Position numbers and translations under genes: made by a program
In this document: piece after piece, positions 1-7,162 of the stretch
Layout: every line of letters starts with the position of its first letter
Position numbering within the stretch: the stretch's first letter is position 1
Assembly (NCBI GenBank): GCA_012520135.1
Contig: JAAYOX010000164.1
Location: 1 to 9,431 of the forward strand
Length of the DNA stretch: 9,431 nt
Direction of reading: 5' to 3'
Source: Clostridia bacterium
GTDB taxonomy: Bacteria > Bacillota > DULZ01
Notes under the pieces: model-generated
Databases searched by the model: none
What the model was told of the DNA's origin: nothing
The model's input: the letters and a program-made list of their open reading frames with translations, nothing else

Positions 1-80
1 ATCAATGGTAAAATGATTCATTATTATTACCCCTTTTCCTTGTATTGATAAAGATGGGTATGACCCGCATTAACACTGTT

Positions 81-109
81 TTGGCAAGTTTCTGACAGTA
101 GTATCTCAT
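81..109 (+). promoter_or_regulatory. weak candidate promoter for the chemoreceptor gene
   Basis: TTGGCA (81-86) matches five of six bases of the sigma-A -35 box. After a 17-nt spacer comes TCTCAT (104-109), which matches four of six bases of TATAAT. The pair would start a transcript about 70 nt upstream of the chosen ATG. I found no convincing sigma-D (flagellar/chemotaxis) promoter in the leader. The -10 box is poor, so this is only the best candidate visible. Confidence 0.25.
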
Positions 110-174
110 AAATGGGGTATATTGCCAACCCCTAAATGATTTCGCAAATAATTGCTTAATGGGGTAGGGGAACT

Positions 175-182
175 GAGGAGGG
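175..182 (+). promoter_or_regulatory. Shine-Dalgarno site that fixes the chemoreceptor start
   Basis: GAGGAGGG ends 5 nt before the ATG at 188. An upstream in-frame TTG at 152 would add 12 residues but has no such site and would place this purine run inside the coding sequence. The ATG at 188 is therefore preferred. Confidence 0.8.
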
Positions 183-187
183 CATTT

Positions 188-1927
188 ATGAAAGGGAAAA
201 TCAGATTAAAACTGTTAGCGGTGTCCTTTTTGATGCTTGCGATTCCCAGTCTTGTCATCGGGGTGTCAGGGGCGGGTATTGCCAAAGAGGAGTTAGACAG
301 GGTTGGCAGCAAAGGATTGGAAAACCAGATCATAATGGCCATGCAGATGATTGAAATATACAATGATGCGGTGGAAGCAGGTAAAATGTCTTTAGCAGAT
401 GCTCAAGAAGCAGTTAAAACCACATTAATTGGACCCAAAAATGCTGACGGCGCCAGGCCTATAACTTTACTGGCAGGTTATGGGGAAAGCGACTATTTCT
501 ATGTTTTGGATGAGAAGGGTGTTTTGTTGGCCCATCCCTATCTTGAAGGTGATAATCTTTGGGAACAGCAGACCGATGACGGGTACTATTTTATCCAGGA
601 TATAATTGACAAGGCTAAAAAAGGGGGCGGCTATACTTATTATGACTGGGCCCTGCCAAATGATCCCTCGGTAGTGGCCCCAAAAGTAGCCTATGCCCAG
701 CAGGATCCACACTGGGGTTGGATTGTGGCAACCAGTACTTATATGCAGGACTTTAACAGCGGAGCCTTACGTATTCTTTACATATTGTTGATTGTGATCG
801 GTCTGTGTTTACTAATCGGAATATCTTTTATTTTCCTCTTTGCCAGGCATTTTGCGGAACCTCTGGGGAGGGTTACCGAACGGGTCAGTTTGATTAGTAA
901 GGGGGTATTGTCCGCGGAACCTGTTGTAGTGAAAAACAAGGATGAAATAGGCCTGATTGCTGCTGCAGTGAATCAAATGGAAAGCAATCTGAGTGGATTA
1001 GTGGGCAAAATCCGTGATGTTGCCGGGCAGGTAGCTTCAATTACTGATGACGTATCTAAAGCCACGGAAGAAACTGGTAATGCCGCTGAAGAGATTGCCG
1101 CGGTGATGGAAGAAATCAGTAGCGGGCTGGATGAGCAATTGCATCATGTTGAATTAACCAGCGATATTATCCAGGAAGTCACCCAGGGTGTTTTTGTGGT
1201 CAGTGAGAGTAATAAAGATATTGCTCAGGCCACCGGACAAGTTACCGGCTCTATTGCTGAGGGAGAAATAAAAATAAATGACACTATTAGACAAATTGAC
1301 GCTATTGCCAGGGTAACTCACGAGACAGCTTCCGTGGTAGGAAAATTAGGGGAACAATCACGACAGGTAGAATCATTTTTGAGCATTATCAAGGAAATAG
1401 CCGAGCAAACCAATCTGCTGGCCTTAAATGCTGCCATTGAAGCCGCCCGGGCGGGTACCGAAGGAAGAGGTTTTGCGGTAGTGGCAGAAGAAGTTCGAAA
1501 GCTTGCGGATGAAAGCCAGCAGGCTGCGGATCAAATTTCCACCGTTGTACAGGATATCTTGCACCAAACGGCGTTAACCGAAGAAGCAATCAAACAGGGC
1601 AATGCGGAAGTTGTATTAGGTTTGGAGATTATCAATAAGACTAAACTGGCTTTCAACAGTATTAGCGAGGCAATTGAAGTTGTGGCCCAACGGGTACAGG
1701 GGGCAGTGGATGCGTCTCAGAGTATAGAGGCGGGCGCTGTCAGACAGGCAGAGGCGATGGAAAGCATGGCGGCAGTGATTAGAGAGACATCAAAAGGGAT
1801 GGATGGGGCTGCTTCTTCTTCACAGGAACAGGCAGCGGCAGTGGAGGAGATTACCGCTGCTACCAATGTTTTGGCCCGTATGTCCCAAGACTTGATGGAG
1901 GCTGTTGCCAATATTAAGTTAAAATAA
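188..1927 (+). CDS. methyl-accepting chemotaxis protein with extracellular Cache sensor
   Basis: A 579-residue membrane chemoreceptor that would sense a small extracellular ligand and control the CheA/CheW signalling array. Residues about 8-31 form a first transmembrane helix after a basic start (MKGKIRLK). Residues about 40-188 form the extracellular sensor, of single-Cache type, with DYFYVLDEKGVLLAHP (102-117) and the WGWIVATSTY strand (177-185). Residues about 194-218 are the second helix, 220-271 a HAMP linker, and about 290-560 the long signalling coiled coil. The highly conserved hairpin tip EIAEQTNLLALNAAIEAARA lies at 403-422, followed by GRGFAVVAEEVRKLADES. There is no C-terminal NWETF-type pentapeptide to tether CheR/CheB. 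Cache receptors of this build often bind organic acids, but the ligand cannot be read from the sequence. No chemotaxis or flagellar gene adjoins it, and a terminator follows, so it is probably a single-gene unit. Confidence 0.95.
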   Translation: MKGKIRLKLLAVSFLMLAIPSLVIGVSGAGIAKEELDRVGSKGLENQIIMAMQMIEIYNDAVEAGKMSLADAQEAVKTTLIGPKNADGARPITLLAGYGESDYFYVLDEKGVLLAHPYLEGDNLWEQQTDDGYYFIQDIIDKAKKGGGYTYYDWALPNDPSVVAPKVAYAQQDPHWGWIVATSTYMQDFNSGALRILYILLIVIGLCLLIGISFIFLFARHFAEPLGRVTERVSLISKGVLSAEPVVVKNKDEIGLIAAAVNQMESNLSGLVGKIRDVAGQVASITDDVSKATEETGNAAEEIAAVMEEISSGLDEQLHHVELTSDIIQEVTQGVFVVSESNKDIAQATGQVTGSIAEGEIKINDTIRQIDAIARVTHETASVVGKLGEQSRQVESFLSIIKEIAEQTNLLALNAAIEAARAGTEGRGFAVVAEEVRKLADESQQAADQISTVVQDILHQTALTEEAIKQGNAEVVLGLEIINKTKLAFNSISEAIEVVAQRVQGAVDASQSIEAGAVRQAEAMESMAAVIRETSKGMDGAASSSQEQAAAVEEITAATNVLARMSQDLMEAVANIKLK

Positions 1928-1960
1928 AATTACGTTCTAGAACAGTGATTATTTCTTAAT

Positions 1961-1988
1961 GCCCGGTAGCAGAGACCGGGCTTTTTGT
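1961..1988 (+). terminator. intrinsic terminator after the chemoreceptor gene
   Basis: GCCCGGT (1961-1967) and ACCGGGC (1975-1981) form a perfect 7-bp GC-rich stem with a 7-nt loop, followed by TTTTTGTT. It begins 34 nt after the stop codon and separates the chemoreceptor from the next gene. Confidence 0.9.
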
Positions 1989-2120
1989 TATATCATATTA
2001 TTAAAGGGTTCCCAAAAATAACCGGGAATTTCTTCAGTTGATGCAGGGTTTATTGATGTTAATAGCGTAACTATGTGTAGCATATATCATATGGTAGTAA
2101 AGATAGTTGTATATGCGGAC

Positions 2121-2149
2121 TGTCGACAAAAGGCTAAGTTTGTCAACAA
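2121..2149 (+). promoter_or_regulatory. paired TGTCRACA boxes, possible Spo0A-type operator
   Basis: TGTCGACA (2121-2128, a perfect palindrome) and TTGTCAACAA (2140-2149, palindromic except for the central two bases) have centres exactly 20 bp apart, about two helical turns. They lie 38-66 nt upstream of the next start codon. Against the Bacillus Spo0A box TTTTGTCRAA as I remember it, the minus strand of the first site (2122-2131) matches 9 of 10 and the plus strand of the second (2138-2147) matches 8 of 10. Both differ at the final base, C instead of A. The 1928-2186 intergenic region holds the terminator above and no clear -35/-10 pair. TATCAT at 2085-2090 resembles a -10 box but has no good partner. 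The regulator's identity is a guess. Confidence 0.35.
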
Positions 2150-2186
2150 GCAGTAAATAGAGTTCTATGTGGATATGGAGGAAAAA

Positions 2187-3425
2187 ATGAACTTGGAGAA
2201 ACTCAAGCGGGTTGGTACGATTAAACGGTTTGCTAAAGGGGATTTCATCTGCTATGAAGGTGAAATAGGCACTGAAATGTTCATTATTTTATCGGGACAA
2301 GTCGGCATTTATGGTAATTCCTTTAAAGGTGTCCAAGAGAAGTTTGCAGTGTTAGGTAGTGGGGAGTTTTTCGGTGAAATGTCCATGCTGGATGATTTGC
2401 CCCGCAGTGCCTCCGGCATTGCTGAAAGTCCGGTGATTGTGCTCAGTATTGCCAAAGAAAATTTTCAACTCCTGATTAAGGAAATGCCAGATATGGCCTT
2501 CGCCATTATGACCGGTTTGAGCCGTAGAATACGGCGATTGGAAGCAAAGCTATTGGAGGATTGCAATGAGGCACCGGTTGTAGCCAAAGCTATTGAAGAG
2601 GCGGCAAGTGTCAAAGTTAGTGAGCCCGCCCCGGCCGAAACACCGGCAACTATTTCGCCGGTTGTCAAGACAGAGCAAGTGGTTGCCATAGATTTACTGC
2701 CGGAAGGTCATAAGCATTACGGTGTTGTGGCTCCGGAGACCCATAAAAACTTTTATTACGAAAAGCAAGTTACGTGCCCTGTTTGTAACGGTGAATTCAT
2801 AACCAAAAATCCGAGAATGACTAAAATCAGGCTGGAAAGACGGGAAAATGATTTAAGAGAAGTATATGTAGATTTTGATCCGCTGTGGTACAATATCCGT
2901 ACTTGTCCCTATTGCTTGTATAGCGAAAACTACAATGATTTTGACAAAATAAAAAGGCTCAGTCCGGAAGGGTTGCGTTCCTACCAGGAAAAGGCACTGA
3001 AGTTGCATGGGAAAGTGACCTTGCCCCCGCCGGAACCTCTTTCCATTGACCGGGTCTTCCTTAGCTATTATCTGGCTATTTACTTTGCCGGTGACGAACA
3101 GGAGAATCCCTTGAATATTGCCAAACTTTACATGGCCCTATCCTGGTTATACCAGGATGTGGGGGATGAGGAGCTTTACCGGCGTTCCTGGAACCTGGCT
3201 TTTGATTATTACTATCAAGCTTATTATGGCTCCAGTAAAGCAAAGCTTAAGCCGGAGCATGAGCAGCAATTGTGTCTCATATTAGGGGAATTATATCTGC
3301 GTAAAGGTGAAATCAATGAAGCTTTGAAGCATTTCTATGGGGCCATCAGAAGACTGGACGGCACCGCTTTTTACAATAATTTGGCCAGAGACAGGTACAT
3401 GGAGGTTAAAGAACAGCGAAAATAA
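2187..3425 (+). CDS. cyclic-nucleotide-binding domain fused to DUF2225 protein
   Basis: A 412-residue, apparently soluble protein of unknown function. Residues about 8-122 are a CRP-like cNMP-binding beta-barrel. The phosphate-binding cassette GEFFGEMSMLDDLPRSAS (59-76) keeps the glutamate (E64) and the Arg-Ser pair (R73, S74) that contact cyclic nucleotide in CRP/PKA relatives. No helix-turn-helix follows. Instead an Ala/Pro-rich linker (about 128-170) leads to a DUF2225 region (about 188-300) with two CxxC pairs, C197/C200 and C240/C243, likely a zinc site. After that comes a Tyr-rich helical tail (about 305-405) that resembles tetratricopeptide repeats. The ATG at 2187 is preferred over the GTG at 2169 because GGAGG (2177-2181) ends 5 nt before it. 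I infer a ligand-controlled adaptor rather than a transcription factor. Both flanks carry terminators, so it is probably transcribed alone. Confidence 0.88.
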   Translation: MNLEKLKRVGTIKRFAKGDFICYEGEIGTEMFIILSGQVGIYGNSFKGVQEKFAVLGSGEFFGEMSMLDDLPRSASGIAESPVIVLSIAKENFQLLIKEMPDMAFAIMTGLSRRIRRLEAKLLEDCNEAPVVAKAIEEAASVKVSEPAPAETPATISPVVKTEQVVAIDLLPEGHKHYGVVAPETHKNFYYEKQVTCPVCNGEFITKNPRMTKIRLERRENDLREVYVDFDPLWYNIRTCPYCLYSENYNDFDKIKRLSPEGLRSYQEKALKLHGKVTLPPPEPLSIDRVFLSYYLAIYFAGDEQENPLNIAKLYMALSWLYQDVGDEELYRRSWNLAFDYYYQAYYGSSKAKLKPEHEQQLCLILGELYLRKGEINEALKHFYGAIRRLDGTAFYNNLARDRYMEVKEQRK

Positions 3426-3430
3426 AAGAG

Positions 3431-3458
3431 GCAGGACTGTTCCCTGCTTTTTTCTTTT
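3431..3458 (+). terminator. intrinsic terminator after the cNMP-DUF2225 gene
   Basis: GCAGG (3431-3435) pairs with CCTGC (3443-3447) across a 7-nt loop, then TTTTTTCTTTT. The preceding AAAAGAG can extend the stem by A-U and G-U pairs with the T-run. It starts 5 nt after the stop codon. Confidence 0.85.
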
Positions 3459-3483
3459 GGGAGCCATTGTTTTCTGGTATAAT
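3457..3483 (+). promoter_or_regulatory. extended -10 promoter of the priA operon
   Basis: TATAAT (3478-3483) is a perfect -10 hexamer and is preceded by TGG (3475-3477), giving the extended TGnTATAAT form. The best -35 candidate is TTGGGA (3457-3462, four of six) with a short 15-nt spacer, so the extended -10 probably carries most of the recognition. Transcription should start near 3490, about 26 nt before the preferred priA start. The promoter overlaps the tail of the upstream terminator's T-tract. Confidence 0.75.
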
Positions 3484-3515
3484 ATACTTAATTGTAGATG
3501 AGGGGAGGGATGGCG

Positions 3516-5744
3516 ATGAGTCATAAGCCTCAGTATGCAGAGGTGGTAGTAGAAATCGCTAACCGAAAAGTGGATCGTCCCTTCCATTACGAGATTCCGG
3601 CTCAACTGCAAGAAGCTGTTAAACCCGGTGTGCGGGTATTGGTACCTTTTGGCAACAGGGAGTTGGATGGATATGTAGTGGGGCTGGTGCCCCGGGCGGA
3701 TGTGACCGGCACGAAACCGATCTTGGCGGTCAGGGAGGGAGAACCGGTGATCAGTGCTGAGCTCCTTCAATTGGCCCGGTGGATGGCTCTTTATTATATG
3801 TGTCCCCTGGTAACTGTATTGCAGGCTTTTTTTCCGAGAACCTCCGGTGCCGGCAAGAAATTAATACAGGAATGGTGTTCCCTGGAACCTGATGTCACTA
3901 TCGGGACTATCTTGTCCATCAGGAAAAGGGCACCCAAGCAAGCTGCCATATTGGAGCAGTTGCAGCAAGCGGGGCCCTTCTTGGTTCCCCACTTGCTCAA
4001 TATTACCGGTGCTGACCGGAGAAGCCTCATGTCCCTGGTTAATAAGGGAGTTGTCCGCATTGATGAGTTGGAGGCGGCCCCGGCAGCAGAACCGGTTTCT
4101 GCTTTGCAGGAGCCTCCGGAGTTGACGGGAGAGCAGGAACGGGTTTTGGCGGCAATCAAGCCCAAGTTGGCTCCACCTCAATACGAGGTATTTCTGCTCC
4201 ATGGAGTTACCGGCAGCGGAAAAACAGAAGTCTACTTCCGGTGTTTGAGTGAAGTGATTACCTCCGGTTACCAGGCAATAGTTTTGTTTCCGGAGATATC
4301 CCTGACAACTCATTTAATTGAACGCTTTTACCGGCGGTTTGGATCTCAAGTAGAGGTTCTTCACAGCGGATTGCCTTTGAAACAGAGAATCATGACTTTG
4401 GAGCGTATTGCTGCCGGAAATGTTTCCATCGTAGTGGGCACCAGATCCGCTGTGTTTGCTCCGGTACCGAGACTGGGGTTGATTATCATTGATGAAGAAC
4501 ATGAAAACAGTTATCAGCAGGAGGTAACCCCTAAATACCATGCTCGGGAAGTAGCTATAGTGAGGGCTTTTCTGAATAAGGCACCCCTTGTTTTAGGCAG
4601 TGCCACCCCCTCTTTGGAGAGCTATCACAAAGCCCGGGAAGGAAAGTTCAGCTTGTTGAAAATGGGGAATCGAGTTGAACACAAGCAGATGCCCAAAGTG
4701 TTGGTAACCGATTTGCGCCGTGAATTGAAGGAAGGTAATGAGACCTTGTTCAGCAACCTGCTGAAGGAAAAATTACAGGAACGTCTACAGGAGAAGGAAC
4801 AATCCATTTTGTTTTTAAATAGAAGAGGATATGCCAATCTGGTCAACTGCCGGGATTGCGGGCAGGTGATCAAATGTAAGTATTGTGATGTTTCATTAAC
4901 TTATTATGCTACCAAAAAGGTACTCAAGTGTAATTACTGTGGTTATACCCGTCCTGTCCCCATGGAATGTCCTGAATGTGGCGGTAACAGGGTGAGACCT
5001 TTAGGGGCCGGTACCGAAAAGGTAGAAAAAGAGCTGTTAAGTTTATTTCCCCAGGCTCGAGTGGTAAGAATAGATAGTGATACCGTCAGGAAAAAAGGTG
5101 ATTATGAGCGTTTATTGGGGATTTTTGAAAACAAGCTGGCAGATGTAATGATCGGTACTCAAATGGTGGCTAAAGGCTTGGACTTTCCCGGCGTGACCCT
5201 GGTGGGAGTCATCCTGGCCGATCAGATGCTTAACTTTCCTGATTTCCGGGCCAGGGAAAGGAGTTTTCAGCTTTTGACCCAGGTAGCCGGCCGGGCAGGA
5301 AGAGGCACCGGCCTGGGAGAAGTGGTAGTCCAAACTTATATTCCTGAGGATCCTACTGTATTAGCAGCGGCAGATCATGATTATGAACGGTTTTTTGCTG
5401 AGGAAATAAAACTGCGCCGGTTGATGGGATACCCTCCTTATAGTCATTTAATCCGGATCCTGGTGACAGGTAAGCAGGAAGAACTATGTGAAACAGGTTC
5501 CCGGGTGATTGCGGACCGGATTAACCGTTACCGGGGCAATGCCGGAGCAGTCTTATTGGGTCCCACACCGGCACCGTTGACTAAAATCAAAAACAATTAC
5601 CGGTGGCAGCTAATTTTAAAAGGTGAAGACATCAAGAAGATGCGTCAGCTGGTATCCGTGTCTTTACGGGAAGCTGCCCAGGGTGGAAGTCTTCCCCGGG
5701 GAATTCGCCTTAATTTGGACATTGATCCTTTGGGAATGTTATAA
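3516..5744 (+). CDS. priA: primosomal protein N' (replication restart helicase PriA)
   Basis: PriA is a 3'-to-5' superfamily 2 DNA helicase that recognises abandoned replication forks and reloads the replisome. The 742-residue product is full length for the family. Residues about 5-105 are the 3'-DNA-binding domain. Walker A is GVTGSGKT (230-237), the DEEH box is D326-H329, and SATPS is at 362-366. Eight cysteines in four CxxC pairs (445/448, 454/457, 472/475, 485/488) form the two structural zinc sites inserted in the helicase core. GTQMVAKGLDFPG (547-559) and QVAGRAGR (589-596) are the C-terminal helicase motifs. In-frame ATGs occur at 3498, 3510 and 3516. I chose 3516 because GGGGAGG (3502-3508) ends 7 nt before it, while 3498 has no ribosome site and lies only about 8 nt into the predicted transcript. 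It is first in the operon. Confidence 0.97.
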   Translation: MSHKPQYAEVVVEIANRKVDRPFHYEIPAQLQEAVKPGVRVLVPFGNRELDGYVVGLVPRADVTGTKPILAVREGEPVISAELLQLARWMALYYMCPLVTVLQAFFPRTSGAGKKLIQEWCSLEPDVTIGTILSIRKRAPKQAAILEQLQQAGPFLVPHLLNITGADRRSLMSLVNKGVVRIDELEAAPAAEPVSALQEPPELTGEQERVLAAIKPKLAPPQYEVFLLHGVTGSGKTEVYFRCLSEVITSGYQAIVLFPEISLTTHLIERFYRRFGSQVEVLHSGLPLKQRIMTLERIAAGNVSIVVGTRSAVFAPVPRLGLIIIDEEHENSYQQEVTPKYHAREVAIVRAFLNKAPLVLGSATPSLESYHKAREGKFSLLKMGNRVEHKQMPKVLVTDLRRELKEGNETLFSNLLKEKLQERLQEKEQSILFLNRRGYANLVNCRDCGQVIKCKYCDVSLTYYATKKVLKCNYCGYTRPVPMECPECGGNRVRPLGAGTEKVEKELLSLFPQARVVRIDSDTVRKKGDYERLLGIFENKLADVMIGTQMVAKGLDFPGVTLVGVILADQMLNFPDFRARERSFQLLTQVAGRAGRGTGLGEVVVQTYIPEDPTVLAAADHDYERFFAEEIKLRRLMGYPPYSHLIRILVTGKQEELCETGSRVIADRINRYRGNAGAVLLGPTPAPLTKIKNNYRWQLILKGEDIKKMRQLVSVSLREAAQGGSLPRGIRLNLDIDPLGML

Positions 5745-5762
5745 AAAGAAAGGGGTAACGCA

Positions 5763-6206
5763 GTGGCGGTTTATCAGATTGTGGAGATTGGGGATCCTGT
5801 GTTGAGGGAAAAGGCTAAAGTAGTTACCAAATTTAATGCCAGTCTTGAAAAACTGTTAGCAAATATGGCAGATACCATGTATGATGCCGAGGGAGTGGGT
5901 TTGGCAGCTCCCCAAATAGGTGTCTTGAAAAGAGTAGTTGTCATCGATGTTGGGGAAGGTTTATTGGAGTTGATTAACCCTAGGATTATTGAATGGAGAG
6001 GGGAAGACATAGCTCAAGAAGGCTGTTTGAGTATTCCCGGCAGGCAGGGAAATGTCAAACGGGCAGAGTGGGTTAAAGTTCAGTACCAGGACCGAACCGG
6101 ACAAGAAAAAGTGATGGAAGGGGACGGTCTTCTGGCTCGAGCATTGCAACACGAAATCGATCATCTGGAAGGGATTTTATTCGTAGATAAGTTGGTTAGG
6201 GAATGA
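5763..6206 (+). CDS. def: peptide deformylase
   Basis: A cytoplasmic metalloenzyme that removes the formyl group from the N-terminal methionine of nascent proteins. The 147-residue product has all three family motifs: GVGLAAPQIG (44-53), EGCLS (86-90, with metal ligand C88) and HEIDH (130-134, with ligands H130 and H134 and catalytic E131). The short length and EGCLSIPG form fit the compact deformylases common in clostridia. The start is GTG, with AAAGGGG (5749-5755) ending 7 nt upstream. It begins 18 nt after priA and ends 14 nt before fmt, whose product adds the formyl group that this enzyme removes. Confidence 0.97.
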   Translation: MAVYQIVEIGDPVLREKAKVVTKFNASLEKLLANMADTMYDAEGVGLAAPQIGVLKRVVVIDVGEGLLELINPRIIEWRGEDIAQEGCLSIPGRQGNVKRAEWVKVQYQDRTGQEKVMEGDGLLARALQHEIDHLEGILFVDKLVRE

Positions 6207-6220
6207 GGTTAGGATTGTAA

Positions 6221-7159
6221 TTGCGAATCGTATTTTTAGGTACCGCTGATTTTGCTGTACCTTGTTTACAGGCCCTCCGGGAGGCGGGACATGATCTGGC
6301 AGGTGTGGTTACCCAGCCGGATCGTCCTAAAGGTAGAGGTAAGCGGTTGGCACCGCCGCCGGTGAAAGAAACAGCACAGGCCATGGGACTGGCTGTTTTA
6401 CAGCCGGAAAAAATCAAGGACCCGGAGGCAATAGAACAGATTAAGGAGCTAAACCCGGAGTGTCTGGTCGTTGTAGCTTATGGCCAATTATTACCCAAAT
6501 CTCTATTGGAAATGACTCCTTATGGCTGCATTAATGTCCATGCTTCATTGCTACCTCGCTACAGAGGGGCAGCTCCCATTCACCGGGCAATTATGGATGG
6601 CTGCCAAGAGACCGGGGTTACTACCATGTTTGTCACTGAAAAACTGGATGCGGGGGATATCATTCTCCAGTCTAAGCGGGTAATTGAACCGGACATGACG
6701 GTAGGTGAGCTTCACGATTTGCTGGCCGGGGATGGGGCTAAATTGCTGTTGGATACTCTCGCCCTGATGGCAGAGGGAAAAGCAGTCAGAAAACCCCAGG
6801 AGGAAGCAGAAGCCACCTATGCCGCTATGTTAAGGAGAGAAGATGAACTGATTGACTGGCAGCGAACTGCTCAGGAAATTGTCAATCAGATTCGGGGGAT
6901 GGATCCCTGGCCCGGGGCTTATACTTGTTGGCAGGGCAAAAATCTTAAGATTTGGAAAGCAACAGTCAGACCGGGCAACTGGGAAGCAATGCCGGGAACT
7001 GTTGTCAATACTGATGACCATGGTCTTTTAATAGTGGGCGGAGATGGACAAGGAGTGTTAGTCCGGGAGCTTCAGCTGCAGGGCAAAAAGCGGCTGGCAG
7101 TCAAGGAATTTCTAAAAGGTAATTCCCTGGTACCCGGTACAATCTTGGGATGTGATTAA
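6221..7159 (+). CDS. fmt: methionyl-tRNA formyltransferase
   Basis: Transfers a formyl group from 10-formyltetrahydrofolate to Met-tRNA(fMet), making the bacterial initiator. The 312-residue length is typical. Residues 1-190 are the formyltransferase domain: the opening strand MRIVFLGTADFAVP, the QPDRPKGRGKRLAPPPVK loop (32-49) that contacts tRNA in the E. coli enzyme, and the active-site stretch NVHASLLPRYRGAAP (105-119). The catalytic trio is N105, H107 and D143, one residue offset from E. coli N106/H108/D144. Residues about 205-305 are the C-terminal tRNA-binding barrel. The start is a TTG. No ATG or GTG gives the conserved beginning, and AGGA (6211-6214) lies 6 nt upstream. It is followed after 3 nt by the DUF116 gene. 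Confidence 0.97.
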   Translation: MRIVFLGTADFAVPCLQALREAGHDLAGVVTQPDRPKGRGKRLAPPPVKETAQAMGLAVLQPEKIKDPEAIEQIKELNPECLVVVAYGQLLPKSLLEMTPYGCINVHASLLPRYRGAAPIHRAIMDGCQETGVTTMFVTEKLDAGDIILQSKRVIEPDMTVGELHDLLAGDGAKLLLDTLALMAEGKAVRKPQEEAEATYAAMLRREDELIDWQRTAQEIVNQIRGMDPWPGAYTCWQGKNLKIWKATVRPGNWEAMPGTVVNTDDHGLLIVGGDGQGVLVRELQLQGKKRLAVKEFLKGNSLVPGTILGCD

Positions 7160-7162
7160 AAG

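Noticed and set aside
1934..1943. Perfect 10-bp palindrome GTTCTAGAAC just after the chemoreceptor stop
   Set aside because: It has no T-tract, no partner copy in the window and no promoter nearby. It lies between a stop codon and a good terminator, so I see no role.
2007..2033. TTCCC/GGGAA inverted repeat with a following T-rich stretch
   Set aside because: The stem is only 5 bp with a 10-nt loop, competing pairings exist, and the clear terminator lies just upstream.
2169..2186. GTG start for the cNMP-DUF2225 gene
   Set aside because: The GGAGG at 2177-2181 would then be coding. It is well placed for the ATG at 2187, and the extra six residues add no family similarity.
3498..3515. Upstream ATG for priA giving six extra residues
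   Set aside because: The added residues are the translated ribosome site (purine-rich AGGGGAGGG), no Shine-Dalgarno precedes it, and it is too close to the predicted transcription start.
3861..4313. Long open frames antisense to priA (also 3794-4165 and 3291-3770)
   Set aside because: They have no recognisable protein features or ribosome sites and lie opposite a well-conserved gene. They are chance openings.
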